Positions 49,345 through 57,589 of a stretch of 64,000 nucleotides of DNA are shown here, piece by piece. Position 1 is the first letter of the stretch. Each line of letters begins with the position of its first letter. Under the pieces are notes generated by a model. The model was not told the DNA's origin and ran no database searches. It saw only the letters and a program-made list of their open reading frames with translations. Position numbers and translations under genes: made by a program. Origin of the DNA: Marinobacter lipolyticus (lineage in GTDB: Bacteria; Pseudomonadota; Gammaproteobacteria; Pseudomonadales; Oleiphilaceae); NCBI RefSeq assembly GCF_018424605.1, contig NZ_QTKT01000006.1, positions 62,001-126,000 on the forward strand, given 5' to 3'.

Positions 49345-50297
49345 AGAAAACCCGATCGTACCATGTCGAATGTATCCAGAATCCGCGCCACAAACTGGTC
49401 TTTCGGGCGAAAGCTGTTCCGGGTGCTGAGTGTTACATCCCGCTGCAGGTGATCCAGCAGCTTGTGCAGACGCCGGCGGTGTAAACCGACCGCCGCCTGC
49501 ACCGGATCGAAAATCACACCGGACAACGCCGCAAACGCGGACAGGGCGGCCATTACCGCGATCATAACGGCGGCCGTCGTCGCCAGTGAAGGCTCCGGCG
49601 GGAATACGCTGTAGTACCACCCGCCGATGGTTTCACCGAGAATGAAGTCCCGGGCGGCCAGGGTTTTTGCCGCCATGGATGCGAGCACCACCCCGAGCCC
49701 GATCCCCCCCGGAGTAAACTTCTGGAATGCAAACGCACCCAGTACGGTGCAGCCTATGCTGTTGGTGATATCGGCAGCCGCCGTGCGGGTCACGCGGTAT
49801 TGGCGGAGCGTGTCTGCCACCAGCGGCTGTATCAGCCTGCTGAACCGCAGGTGATCAACCTGCTCACAGGTCTGTTGCTCATAGGCCGAGGCCAGGGCCT
49901 CTGTCAGGTAGCGTTCCAGCAGAGGATTGTCCTGACCATTGTTCAGCAGTTCCACCAGGATTCGTTGGGATATATGCTGCTGCACCCGAGTGGTGAAACC
50001 CGCCGGCACCCGATTGGCCAACCCGTGCAACCATGTCAGGCCTCTTCGCTTGCGGACCAGAATTTTCACCAAACTGGCCAGCGCGAACACCGGTGCCCAG
50101 AGCAAATTGATGGGTGCGCGTAGCATGTCCCATCCCAGCGCCCTGCGGTTGGTCGCGATAGCGCCGGGGTAGTTGAAATGACGGTCAATAAACGCCGGCA
50201 CCCGTGCCCGGCAGTCGTCAAAGTAGCGCTCGATGCCTTTGCGGATGGCTTGCTCTATCATGGGCCCGTCGAGTACCGATCGAGGTGTTTGGTTCAT
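49341..50297 (-). CDS. DUF6635-like membrane protein
   Basis: This protein of about 318 residues (start MNQTPRS at 50297) has helices near residues 65-85, 165-185, 188-210 and 235-270, a basic N-terminus and DLRFSRLIQPL-like polar segments. It is coupled to the methyltransferase by a 4-nt overlap. I recall similar uncharacterised proteins labelled DUF6635, but the family call is not certain. Function unknown. Confidence 0.6.
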   Translation of the reverse strand: MNQTPRSVLDGPMIEQAIRKGIERYFDDCRARVPAFIDRHFNYPGAIATNRRALGWDMLRAPINLLWAPVFALASLVKILVRKRRGLTWLHGLANRVPAGFTTRVQQHISQRILVELLNNGQDNPLLERYLTEALASAYEQQTCEQVDHLRFSRLIQPLVADTLRQYRVTRTAAADITNSIGCTVLGAFAFQKFTPGGIGLGVVLASMAAKTLAARDFILGETIGGWYYSVFPPEPSLATTAAVMIAVMAALSAFAALSGVIFDPVQAAVGLHRRRLHKLLDHLQRDVTLSTRNSFRPKDQFVARILDTFDMVRSGFL

Positions 50298-50308
50298 GTC
50301 GCACATTC

Positions 50309-50530
50309 GTGAAAAAGGCCATCGTCGGTTTGCGGGCAGGCGATGCCTTCACAATAACCCGTACTTTCATTGAAGGCGAAACTTCTGTCGTCGGCGACAC
50401 CAATGCCTGCGTGTTTACCATCAGGGAGGTGTGTGACTGGAATCGTGCCTCGTGGGGGGAGACTGCGGGGAATTTGCATGGGGAATACAGCTCAGACGCT
50501 GCATTCCCCAGAGACGGTGCAAACCAGTGA
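50309..50530 (+). pseudogene. MaoC-like dehydratase with central deletion
   Basis: GTG 50309 opens a 73-aa frame that reads KKAIVGLRAGDAFTITRTF at the N-terminus and then NACVFTIREVCDWNRASWGE, matching first and last thirds of MaoC hot-dog dehydratases. The middle, with the catalytic Asp-x4-His stretch (usually DYNPVH), is gone but the frame is kept. Its start lies only 12 nt from the divergent DUF6635 start, so it probably has no own promoter. Likely nonfunctional. Confidence 0.6.
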
Positions 50531-50533
50531 GGA

Positions 50534-50725
50534 TTACTTGGTCAGTTTATCCCACTCTTTCTCTGCCTCTTCTTTCTTGAGGCCGTACTTTTCCTGAATT
50601 TTACCGATGAAATTATCTTTGCGGCCGCCGATTTCCTCGACGTCGTCATCGGTCAGCTTGCCCCATTGCTCTCTGACTTTGCCTTTAAGCTGCTTCCAGT
50701 TACCTTCCAGAGTATCTTCATTCAT
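50534..50725 (-). CDS. CsbD family small protein
   Basis: This 63-aa protein starts at ATG 50725 (AAGGA 8 nt upstream). It contains MNEDTLEGNWKQLKGKVREQWGKLTDDDVEEIGG, the CsbD signature. These small highly charged proteins accumulate under general or osmotic stress in many bacteria. Function is unknown. Monocistronic. Confidence 0.92.
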   Translation of the reverse strand: MNEDTLEGNWKQLKGKVREQWGKLTDDDVEEIGGRKDNFIGKIQEKYGLKKEEAEKEWDKLTK

Positions 50726-50989
50726 GTCGGTAGTCCTTTTTCCGTGAGTAAGATTGGAACGCTTTGGATCAGGCAATCGCGTTGCCTCGCTTCGTTACTG
50801 CTGCTTCAACGTGCCACACAACCCGGTTTCCGGCAATTGCATGACGTTCACAAGAACCCGTCGAGGCGAGTTAATCGAAACCCAGGATATTGAAATAAAA
50901 TAGGTTTTTGTCTTTTATTATGAAATTTTAAGAATTGGGTGGGGCCAGCAGTTCGCTGGCCTTGTGGCCCAGCGCAGCGATACAGCAAC

Positions 50990-51757
50990 CTAATCCTGAT
51001 AGATCATCTTGCGGGTCATCCCACCATCAACCACAAAATTCTGGCCGATCACAAAGCGGGCTTCGGGGGAGACCAGATAGGCGACCATGGCGGCGATGTC
51101 GTCCGGTGTGCCGACCCGGCCACTGGGGTGCTGATTGTGATCAGTGGCGGACAGAGGCTGCGGCTCAGAAGGTGCGTGGGCCTGCCAGGCCCGAACATCG
51201 ATCCAGCCCGGGCTGATGCTGTTGGCCCGCACATCCGGGCCCAGGCTGATAGCCAGCGCGTGGGTCAGGGCCAGCAGGCCACCCTTGCTGGCCGCGTAGG
51301 CCTCGCTGTTGGGCTCGGACTGCAGCGCACGGGTGGAGGCCATGTTGATGATGCTGCCCTGGCGCTGGCGAAGGTGCGGAACCGTATGCTTTGCCATCAA
51401 AAAGGTGCCGGTCAGGTTAACGTCCATTCGCCGTTGCCACTGGGCAAGCTCGAGCTTTTCGATGGGGCCGGTGTCCGGGTCGGCGATGCCGGCATTGTTG
51501 ACCAGAGCGTCCAGCCCTTCGCCCCATTCCACCGCCTCTGCCACGGCAGAGATAACGTCTTCTTCCTGTGACACATCCGCTCTTATCAGCAGCAGGTTGT
51601 CCGGATCGCCGAGATCCATCCGGCATGCGTCGATAGCATCTGTATCCTGATCGAGCACCACCACGCGCCAGCCACTGTTGAGGAAGTGGGCGGTTATGCC
51701 TTTGCCGATGCCCTGGGCGCCGCCTGTTATCAGTATTACCGGAGGGGGTTGTGCCAT
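50990..51757 (-). CDS. SDR-family oxidoreductase
   Basis: This 255-aa short-chain dehydrogenase starts at ATG 51757 (AGGAG 9 nt upstream). Cofactor motif TGGAQGIGKG (about 10-19), NNAGIADP, catalytic Ser/Tyr/Lys with YAASKGG and SPGWIDV. It is probably NAD(P)-linked and acts on an unknown carbonyl/alcohol. Monocistronic between the CsbD gene and the ZIP gene. Confidence 0.9.
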   Translation of the reverse strand: MAQPPPVILITGGAQGIGKGITAHFLNSGWRVVVLDQDTDAIDACRMDLGDPDNLLLIRADVSQEEDVISAVAEAVEWGEGLDALVNNAGIADPDTGPIEKLELAQWQRRMDVNLTGTFLMAKHTVPHLRQRQGSIINMASTRALQSEPNSEAYAASKGGLLALTHALAISLGPDVRANSISPGWIDVRAWQAHAPSEPQPLSATDHNQHPSGRVGTPDDIAAMVAYLVSPEARFVIGQNFVVDGGMTRKMIYQD

Positions 51758-51968
51758 CGACTGTGTCTCCTGATATTTTCCGAAACCCGCCAATAGTATT
51801 GCTGACTGCCCGGAGACGGCAGGGAGTTGCTCTCTCCGGCTTTTCGCCGCATTATTTCAGACCATAAGGGGGTAAGCGTTTTTTTCCGAACCTCAGTTTG
51901 CCCGTCGGAGTTCGCGTATGGAAGCGCTGTGTAAGGTAAGGATAAAAGGAACAGGGTAGATAGTCTTT

Positions 51969-52697
51969 ATGGTTGAGGCGCTGGAAACGAACGGACTGCT
52001 CCAGATTCTTCTGCTGACGCTGATGGCAGGGCTGGCGATGCCCGTGGGAGCGGCGCTGGCCTCGGTCGAGTCGATTCGCCCGCGCTGGCTGGAAACCGAG
52101 GTTCGCCACAGCGTGATTGCCTTTGGCGGCGGCGCCCTGCTGGCGGCCGTGGCATTGGTGCTGGTGCCGGAGGGCATCCACAATCTCTCGCTGCCGGCGC
52201 TTGTCGCGTGCTTTGCCGCGGGCGGCATCACCTTCATGGGCCTGGATATGTGGTTGTCGGCCAACGACACCCCGGCAAGCCAATTGGTGGCCATGCTCTC
52301 TGATTTCGTGCCTGAGGCCATGGCGCTGGGGGCCACGTTTTCTGCCTCCAGCGAGGGCGGCGTTCTGTTGGCTGGCATCATTGCCCTGCAGAACCTTCCC
52401 GAAGGTTTCAATTCCTATCGCGAGGTGGCGCGCGCTACCCATTACCGTGCCAGAACGCTTGTAGGCGGATTTGCGCTGATGGCCCTGCTGGGTCCGGTCG
52501 CAGGCGCCACCGGGTATTTCCTCCTGTCGGACGCCCCACAGATCGTCTCCGGCATCATGCTGTTCGCCGCCGGCGGTATTCTCTACATCATATTCCAGGA
52601 CATTGCCCCCCAGGCCAGGCTCAGGAAGCACTGGGCACCGTCACTGGGAGCGCTGGCGGGGTTTCTGCTGGGGGTTGTGGGGAAAGTGCTGGTGTAG
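51969..52697 (+). CDS. ZIP family metal transporter
   Basis: This 242-aa protein has about eight helices, with conserved ZIP-like segments LSDFVPEAMALGATF and IIALQNLPEGFNSYREVA (metal site helices 4 and 5; the first has Asp/Glu rather than His, and the second Asn-x-Pro-Glu-Gly). It moves Zn or another divalent metal into the cytosol. The variant first metal motif suggests a different or wider preference. Monocistronic. Confidence 0.85.
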   Translation: MVEALETNGLLQILLLTLMAGLAMPVGAALASVESIRPRWLETEVRHSVIAFGGGALLAAVALVLVPEGIHNLSLPALVACFAAGGITFMGLDMWLSANDTPASQLVAMLSDFVPEAMALGATFSASSEGGVLLAGIIALQNLPEGFNSYREVARATHYRARTLVGGFALMALLGPVAGATGYFLLSDAPQIVSGIMLFAAGGILYIIFQDIAPQARLRKHWAPSLGALAGFLLGVVGKVLV

Positions 52698-52740
52698 GTG
52701 GCGCTCGGGGTGCTATTCGCCACAGAGTCCCGTGCGGACA

Positions 52741-52881
52741 ATGCATTCACCGTTTCATCAGGTGGATATTCTGGAGGATGCCCGGGGTATTGAGCTGTAT
52801 GCCCGCTTCCGTTCTGAAAAGCCGGAGCAGGATCTTGAGGACTGGCAGGGCGTCAGGGCCCTGCGCAGATCGGATAGCTGA
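52741..52881 (+). CDS. Possible 46-aa soluble peptide
   Basis: ATG 52741 opens a charged 46-codon frame (FHQVDILEDARGIELYARF) ending 10 nt before the GST stop on the other strand. Composition is protein-like, but no ribosome site or family is visible. It could be a gene remnant. Confidence 0.25.
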   Translation: MHSPFHQVDILEDARGIELYARFRSEKPEQDLEDWQGVRALRRSDS

Positions 52882-52891
52882 TTGGCGCTAC

Positions 52892-53560
52892 TCAGGCGAA
52901 ATCGTAGTCTCCACCCTTTTCGAGCGCCCGCTGATACGCCGGTCTGGCGTGCACCCGTTGCACCCAGGCAGTGATATTCGGCCGGTTCTCGTCAACGATG
53001 CCGCGGGCCACCGAGGCTTCCAGCGGAAAGCTCATCTGGATATCCGCACCACTCAGGTTATCCCCGAGAAACCAGGTGTTTTTTGCCAGGTGAGCCTCAA
53101 CAAAATCCAGGTGTGTTTTGATCATCGGGCCGATGAAGGTTTCGTTGGTTTTGTCGGCAATGCCTTTGGCGACCGGTTTGATAAAGAACGGCATCGGGCT
53201 GGATTTGATTTTCTGGAACACCAGACGCATGACCAGCGGCGGCATCAGGGAGCCTTCGGCGTAATGCAGCCAGTAGGTGTAATCCAGCCAGGCCTGGCCG
53301 CCGGCCTCCGGCAGCAGGGTGTCTTTGCCGTAGGTGTGGGCAAGGTACTCAATAATCGCGCCGGACTCGGCCACCACCAGGTCGCCGTCGGTAATCACCG
53401 GTGATTTGCCCAGCGGGTGGACCTTTTTCAGGCTGTCCGGCGCCAGCATGGTTTTCGGGTCCCGCTCGTATCGCTGGATTTCGTAAGGCACCCCGAGTTC
53501 TTCCAGCATCCAGAGAACGCGTTGTGAGCGGGAATTGTTAAGGTGGTGAACTGTAATCAT
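52892..53560 (-). CDS. Glutathione S-transferase family protein
   Basis: This 222-aa cytosolic protein has a thioredoxin-like N-terminal domain (LNNSRSQRVLWMLEELGVPYE; Ser as active residue; cis-Pro GKSPVI; VAESGAIIEYLA) and a helical C-terminal domain. It is a typical beta/GTT-like GST using glutathione for conjugation or reduction. Start ATG 53560 with CGGAG 8 nt upstream. Substrate unknown. Confidence 0.9.
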   Translation of the reverse strand: MITVHHLNNSRSQRVLWMLEELGVPYEIQRYERDPKTMLAPDSLKKVHPLGKSPVITDGDLVVAESGAIIEYLAHTYGKDTLLPEAGGQAWLDYTYWLHYAEGSLMPPLVMRLVFQKIKSSPMPFFIKPVAKGIADKTNETFIGPMIKTHLDFVEAHLAKNTWFLGDNLSGADIQMSFPLEASVARGIVDENRPNITAWVQRVHARPAYQRALEKGGDYDFA

Positions 53561-53710
53561 GCAGAAACTCCGTTCGCATCAAAAGAATGAGCAGGTTAGC
53601 AGTAATCCCCCCTTACCTTAAATTTCATCAACGTGGTTTGCTGCCAGTCAGGGTGACTCCTAAGCTGAGGGGTACGGGTATTTAAGCGCGTTACTGTTGG
53701 AGAAGGTATC

Positions 53711-54979
53711 GTGAAGTCCGTATCGAGCACAGGATTCGCTCTTTTCGGCGCCTCGCTGATTGCGATCAGTTACGGGCTTGCGCGCTTTGCGTTCGGGTTG
53801 TTTGTGCCGCCAATCCGCGCCGATCTGGACCTGTCAGCGGATCTGGTCGGTATCATCGGCGCCATCCCTCTGCTCAGCTTTCTGCTGGCGACGCTGATCG
53901 CTCCCCTTGCGGCTATTCGTATCGGCGCCCGCAACACGGCGGTGTTGTCGGGCCTGTTTGGTGCTGCTGGCCTGGCTCTGATCAGCCAGGCCTCGGGTGC
54001 CTTGTCTCTCGGGATTGGCGTGTTTGCCTGTGGTATCTGCACCGGTCTGATGATGCCTGCGCTGACCGCCGCCATGCAGGTGCTGGTGGATCGCTCAATG
54101 CATGGGCGGGTCAGCTCGGTAATGAATGCCGGTACCAGTGTCGGTGTTGCCCTTGCGGTGCCTGCCGTTTTGTTTATGGCCGGTATCTGGCGATTTGCCT
54201 ACCTTGGCTTTGCCATTCTGGCGGTACTCGGGGTGCTTGCTGCCTGGTTCGTTATACCGTCGGTCTCCCGGGTTACTCCGTCCAATGCTGCGCCGCCCCC
54301 GCCGATCAGCGCGCTGCAGTGGTGGCGTTTGTTGCGGCTGACGCTTTTTGCCTTCGTGATGGGCTTTGTGTCTGCCGCTTACTGGATTTTTGCCCCGGAC
54401 CTGGTGGTTACTCTTGGAGAGTTGCCGTCTTCTCAGACCGGGTGGCTCTGGCTTGCGGTCGGCCTTGCTGGCCTCGGTGGCGCGGTGGTGGCGGACCTGG
54501 CTGACCGTAACAATCCGCAGATTACTCATGCGCTGATGCTGATGATGCTGGCTGCCAGCCTCACACTGCTGGCGGCCAGCCCAGGTCAGTTAGGGTTAGC
54601 GGCGTTTTCCGGGTTGGTGTTTGGTCTGGCTTACATGAGCCTGACTGGCCTCTACCTGATGACTGGCATCCGGCTGTTGCCCGGCCGGCTGTCGATGGGG
54701 CCGGTGCTTCCATTCATGGCAGTTTCCCTTGGCCAGGCGGCCGGTTCGCCCATGGTTGGTGTGCTGGTGAAAAATTTCGGGTACAGCGAGGCATTCGCCG
54801 TCTTCAGTGCCATCGGCATTGTGGTGGCTTTGTTGTCGCCCCTTTACCCGCGGTACATAGATCAGGGCGCCGGGGACGAGGCAGAGGAGGAGACCGGCCT
54901 TCAGGCGGCTTACAACTATCAGCTTCTGGATGAGGAAGGGGAGCCGTTCACCTTCGACACGGAAGACACCGCCAGATAA
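53711..54979 (+). CDS. MFS transporter (YbfB/YjiJ-like)
   Basis: This 422-aa carrier starts at GTG 53711, with about 12 helices, the MFS loop RIGARNTAVLSG between helices 2 and 3 and a polar acidic C-terminal tail (about 395-422). Such proteins are usually proton-coupled exporters. The substrate is not known. Convergent with the next gene. Confidence 0.88.
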   Translation: MKSVSSTGFALFGASLIAISYGLARFAFGLFVPPIRADLDLSADLVGIIGAIPLLSFLLATLIAPLAAIRIGARNTAVLSGLFGAAGLALISQASGALSLGIGVFACGICTGLMMPALTAAMQVLVDRSMHGRVSSVMNAGTSVGVALAVPAVLFMAGIWRFAYLGFAILAVLGVLAAWFVIPSVSRVTPSNAAPPPPISALQWWRLLRLTLFAFVMGFVSAAYWIFAPDLVVTLGELPSSQTGWLWLAVGLAGLGGAVVADLADRNNPQITHALMLMMLAASLTLLAASPGQLGLAAFSGLVFGLAYMSLTGLYLMTGIRLLPGRLSMGPVLPFMAVSLGQAAGSPMVGVLVKNFGYSEAFAVFSAIGIVVALLSPLYPRYIDQGAGDEAEEETGLQAAYNYQLLDEEGEPFTFDTEDTAR

Positions 54980-54984
54980 CCCAT

Positions 54985-55857
54985 CTACCATTCGAGCCTG
55001 ATACTGCCCAGCGCAGCATTCCCGAGATCCGGGTCGACCGTGCCTCTTTCCACATCTTCATAACGGACGCGGGTATCCAGGCTTGCCCCTATGCCGAGAA
55101 TCACGGCGGGCCAAAGCCGGCCACCGGAATTGAGCCGGTATGTAAGCTCGGCTCTCCACTCGTTCAGATAAAGCGTACCTTCCAGCTGCCGGGCGCTATC
55201 CAGAGTCGCCCAACGGTCTCCCTCGCGCTCGAACCGGAACTGCCAGCGTCTGCCGGGGCCCTGCCATCGCAGCAACACGGGAAGATCCAACAACCACTGA
55301 CCACTGGAGTGAGCGGTCTCCCAGCGCACTCTGGGAAGCCAGCGGAAAGAGCCGAACCGGTGGTCCCCGCCAATGCCAATGCTCAGTGCAGCCTCCTCAT
55401 TGACGGTCCGAAACAGTGCGATACGGCCGTTCAGCACATCGTTGTGAAAGTCCCTGTATTTGAACATGTTGGAGGTGCCCGCCAGGCCAGCCCGCGCCTC
55501 CACGCGGTAGAGTCGGTAACGTCCTTCGCCGCCAAAGGTCAGGCGGTGCAAATGGCCGTTGTGCGCGGGCTCACCGGCCTGCAGGCCCAGAGTCTGGTAG
55601 TCATAGAGAACCGCCAGGCTGCTCGACGAATCCCGGGAATGCCAGCCAAGCCCACGCTCGGAGCGGCTTATCTCGCTGGCGGACCGCTCAAGGTCCTGCT
55701 GGTCATAGGGCTGCCACTGGCGGTACAGGACGTAGAACCGCTCAGTGGCCTCAGCCGTGTGTGGCAGGGCCAGCGTAACGATGACCACAGCCACCAGAAA
55801 AATAGCCGACGAGGCCATACCAGCAGAGGCTCGACAGCAGTGCAACCTGGACACCAT
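54985..55857 (-). CDS. Predicted outer-membrane beta-barrel-like protein
   Basis: This 290-aa protein starts at ATG 55857 (GAGG 4 nt upstream). It has a hydrophobic signal (about 16-36) followed by many alternating aromatic/charged strands (RYRLYRVEARAG, WQFRFEREGDRW) and ends in an aromatic residue (RLEW), as in outer-membrane barrels. No family recognised. Monocistronic. Confidence 0.65.
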   Translation of the reverse strand: MVSRLHCCRASAGMASSAIFLVAVVIVTLALPHTAEATERFYVLYRQWQPYDQQDLERSASEISRSERGLGWHSRDSSSSLAVLYDYQTLGLQAGEPAHNGHLHRLTFGGEGRYRLYRVEARAGLAGTSNMFKYRDFHNDVLNGRIALFRTVNEEAALSIGIGGDHRFGSFRWLPRVRWETAHSSGQWLLDLPVLLRWQGPGRRWQFRFEREGDRWATLDSARQLEGTLYLNEWRAELTYRLNSGGRLWPAVILGIGASLDTRVRYEDVERGTVDPDLGNAALGSIRLEW

Positions 55858-55945
55858 GCCACCTCGTTTTGGGCCTGTGAATTGCGAGGGCTTTGCCCTA
55901 CGATTGTAGTAACACTTTGGTCAGCCGGGGCGGTTTACGAAACCT

Positions 55946-56653
55946 ATGTCCGACAAAGAACTTCGCACCAAATCCGATAAACGGTCGATTGACGAGTTTA
56001 TTCACCGGGTTCGCACGCTGCCTCAGGAAAATGCAGGAGAGGTTGCCGGGCATGGGCGGTTGATTTTTGCGCTGGACGCGACCGCAAGCCGGGAAGCAAC
56101 CTGGGACCAGGCCTGCCATCTGCAGAGTGAACTGTTTACGGCGACCAGGGATCTTGGCGGGCTGGCTATTCAGCTTTGTTACTACCGGGGGTTTGGCGAA
56201 TTCAAGGCGACAAAATTCGTCACCGAGACAGGGCAGCTGCTGAACCTGATGAACGGGGTTTCCTGCCTTGGTGGTCGCACCCAGATCAGTCGCGTGTTGG
56301 CGCATGCGTTGAAAGAAACCCGTGCAAAAGCCGTCAGGGCGGTGGTCTTTATCGGTGATTGCTGTGAGGAACCGGTGGATGAGCTGTGCCACACAGCCGG
56401 AGAGCTGGGTATGCTGCGAACCCCGGTGTTCATGTTTCACGAGGGTGATGATGCCCATGCGCGGGCGGTGTTCCAGCAGGTGAGCAAGCTTTCAGGCGGT
56501 GCCTATGCACCCTTTGACCGGAGCAGCCCCCAGGTGCTCCGGGATCTTATGGCGGCCGTTGCAGTCTATGCTTCCGGAGGCGTAAAGGCGCTGCAGGACT
56601 TTTCCGGCCGCAGTTCCGCGGACGTCAGGCGCCTGACCCGGCAAATTCGATAG
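55946..56653 (+). CDS. VWA-domain-like protein
   Basis: This 235-aa cytosolic protein has a von Willebrand factor A-like fold: LIFALDATASREATWDQ (a MIDAS-like DxTxS), GGRTQISRVLAHALKE and VVFIGDCCEE. It would bind a divalent metal and a protein partner. It is followed after 58 nt by a membrane DnaJ protein in the same direction and the two probably work together. Confidence 0.82.
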   Translation: MSDKELRTKSDKRSIDEFIHRVRTLPQENAGEVAGHGRLIFALDATASREATWDQACHLQSELFTATRDLGGLAIQLCYYRGFGEFKATKFVTETGQLLNLMNGVSCLGGRTQISRVLAHALKETRAKAVRAVVFIGDCCEEPVDELCHTAGELGMLRTPVFMFHEGDDAHARAVFQQVSKLSGGAYAPFDRSSPQVLRDLMAAVAVYASGGVKALQDFSGRSSADVRRLTRQIR

Positions 56654-56711
56654 CCCTGTTTAAATCCACGTTCAACGCTACGGAAGGGCAAGCCAGCCCC
56701 GGAGTACCTGA

Positions 56712-57437
56712 GTGCCATTCACGTTGCTGTTTATTATTCTTTCGGTTGTTGCGTGGGTCTGGCTGCGCAGCCAGCCGCCCGGCCAGCGCAAGCAGGCCAT
56801 TCTCCGGCTGGCGTTGGTGGCGGGTATCGGCATAGTGGTTGTGCTGGCCGTGACCGGCCGCTTGCACTTCGTGTTTGCGTTGCTGGCATTTCTATATCCG
56901 CTGTTGCGCCGGGTGTTGCCGTCTCTGTTGGCGGGCAGCGGCGCCGGAGGGACAGAAGCAACCGCCAGGCCCGGCAACCAGTCTCATGTGTCCAGCGACA
57001 TTCTGGATATGACCCTGGATCACGATTCCGGCGTGATGACCGGCAGGGTCATCAAGGGGCCCATGGCTGGCCGGACGTTGGCGGAGTTGGGCGAAAGTGA
57101 CTTTCTGGAGCTGTTGCGCTACTGCCGGGCGCAGGATGATGACTCCGCGCGTTTGCTGGAAACCTATCTGGACCGTCGCTTCGGCGACTCCTGGCGAGCG
57201 GATGACACTGTCGACGCAGGTGGCGGGGATGCCGGCGAGGATTCCGGTTCGGCCAGGGCCAGCGGCCCGCTGACCGAAAGCGAAGCCTTGGACATCCTCG
57301 GGCTGGCGCCTGGCGCCAGCCGTGAGGAGATTATCCGCGCCCACCGCCGGATGATGCAGAAGCTGCACCCCGACCACGGAGGCAGCAACTATCTGGCTGC
57401 CCGCATCAATGAGGCTAAAGCATGTTTGTTGGATTGA
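56712..57437 (+). CDS. Membrane-anchored DnaJ-domain protein
   Basis: This 241-aa protein starts at GTG 56712. It has two N-terminal helices (about 4-20 and 30-55), a middle part with a GRVIKGPMAGRTLAELG segment, an acidic linker, and a C-terminal J domain (about 190-241) with HPDHGG, so it could recruit a DnaK-type chaperone to the membrane. The J domain at the C-terminus is like DjlA-type proteins. Probably an operon with the VWA gene. Confidence 0.85.
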   Translation: MPFTLLFIILSVVAWVWLRSQPPGQRKQAILRLALVAGIGIVVVLAVTGRLHFVFALLAFLYPLLRRVLPSLLAGSGAGGTEATARPGNQSHVSSDILDMTLDHDSGVMTGRVIKGPMAGRTLAELGESDFLELLRYCRAQDDDSARLLETYLDRRFGDSWRADDTVDAGGGDAGEDSGSARASGPLTESEALDILGLAPGASREEIIRAHRRMMQKLHPDHGGSNYLAARINEAKACLLD

Positions 57438-57589
57438 TTCCCCTGCGTCGAGTGGCGATCTGCAGATTCCTGGGTTTCTGCCCCAATCAACGCAACTCAA
57501 AAAGAGGTTGGATGAGCGAAGCCGGGAGTGGATCGATACTGGCCGGTCAGGCGCGTCACTGAAATCAACCGGGGGAACCACAGCCTGAC

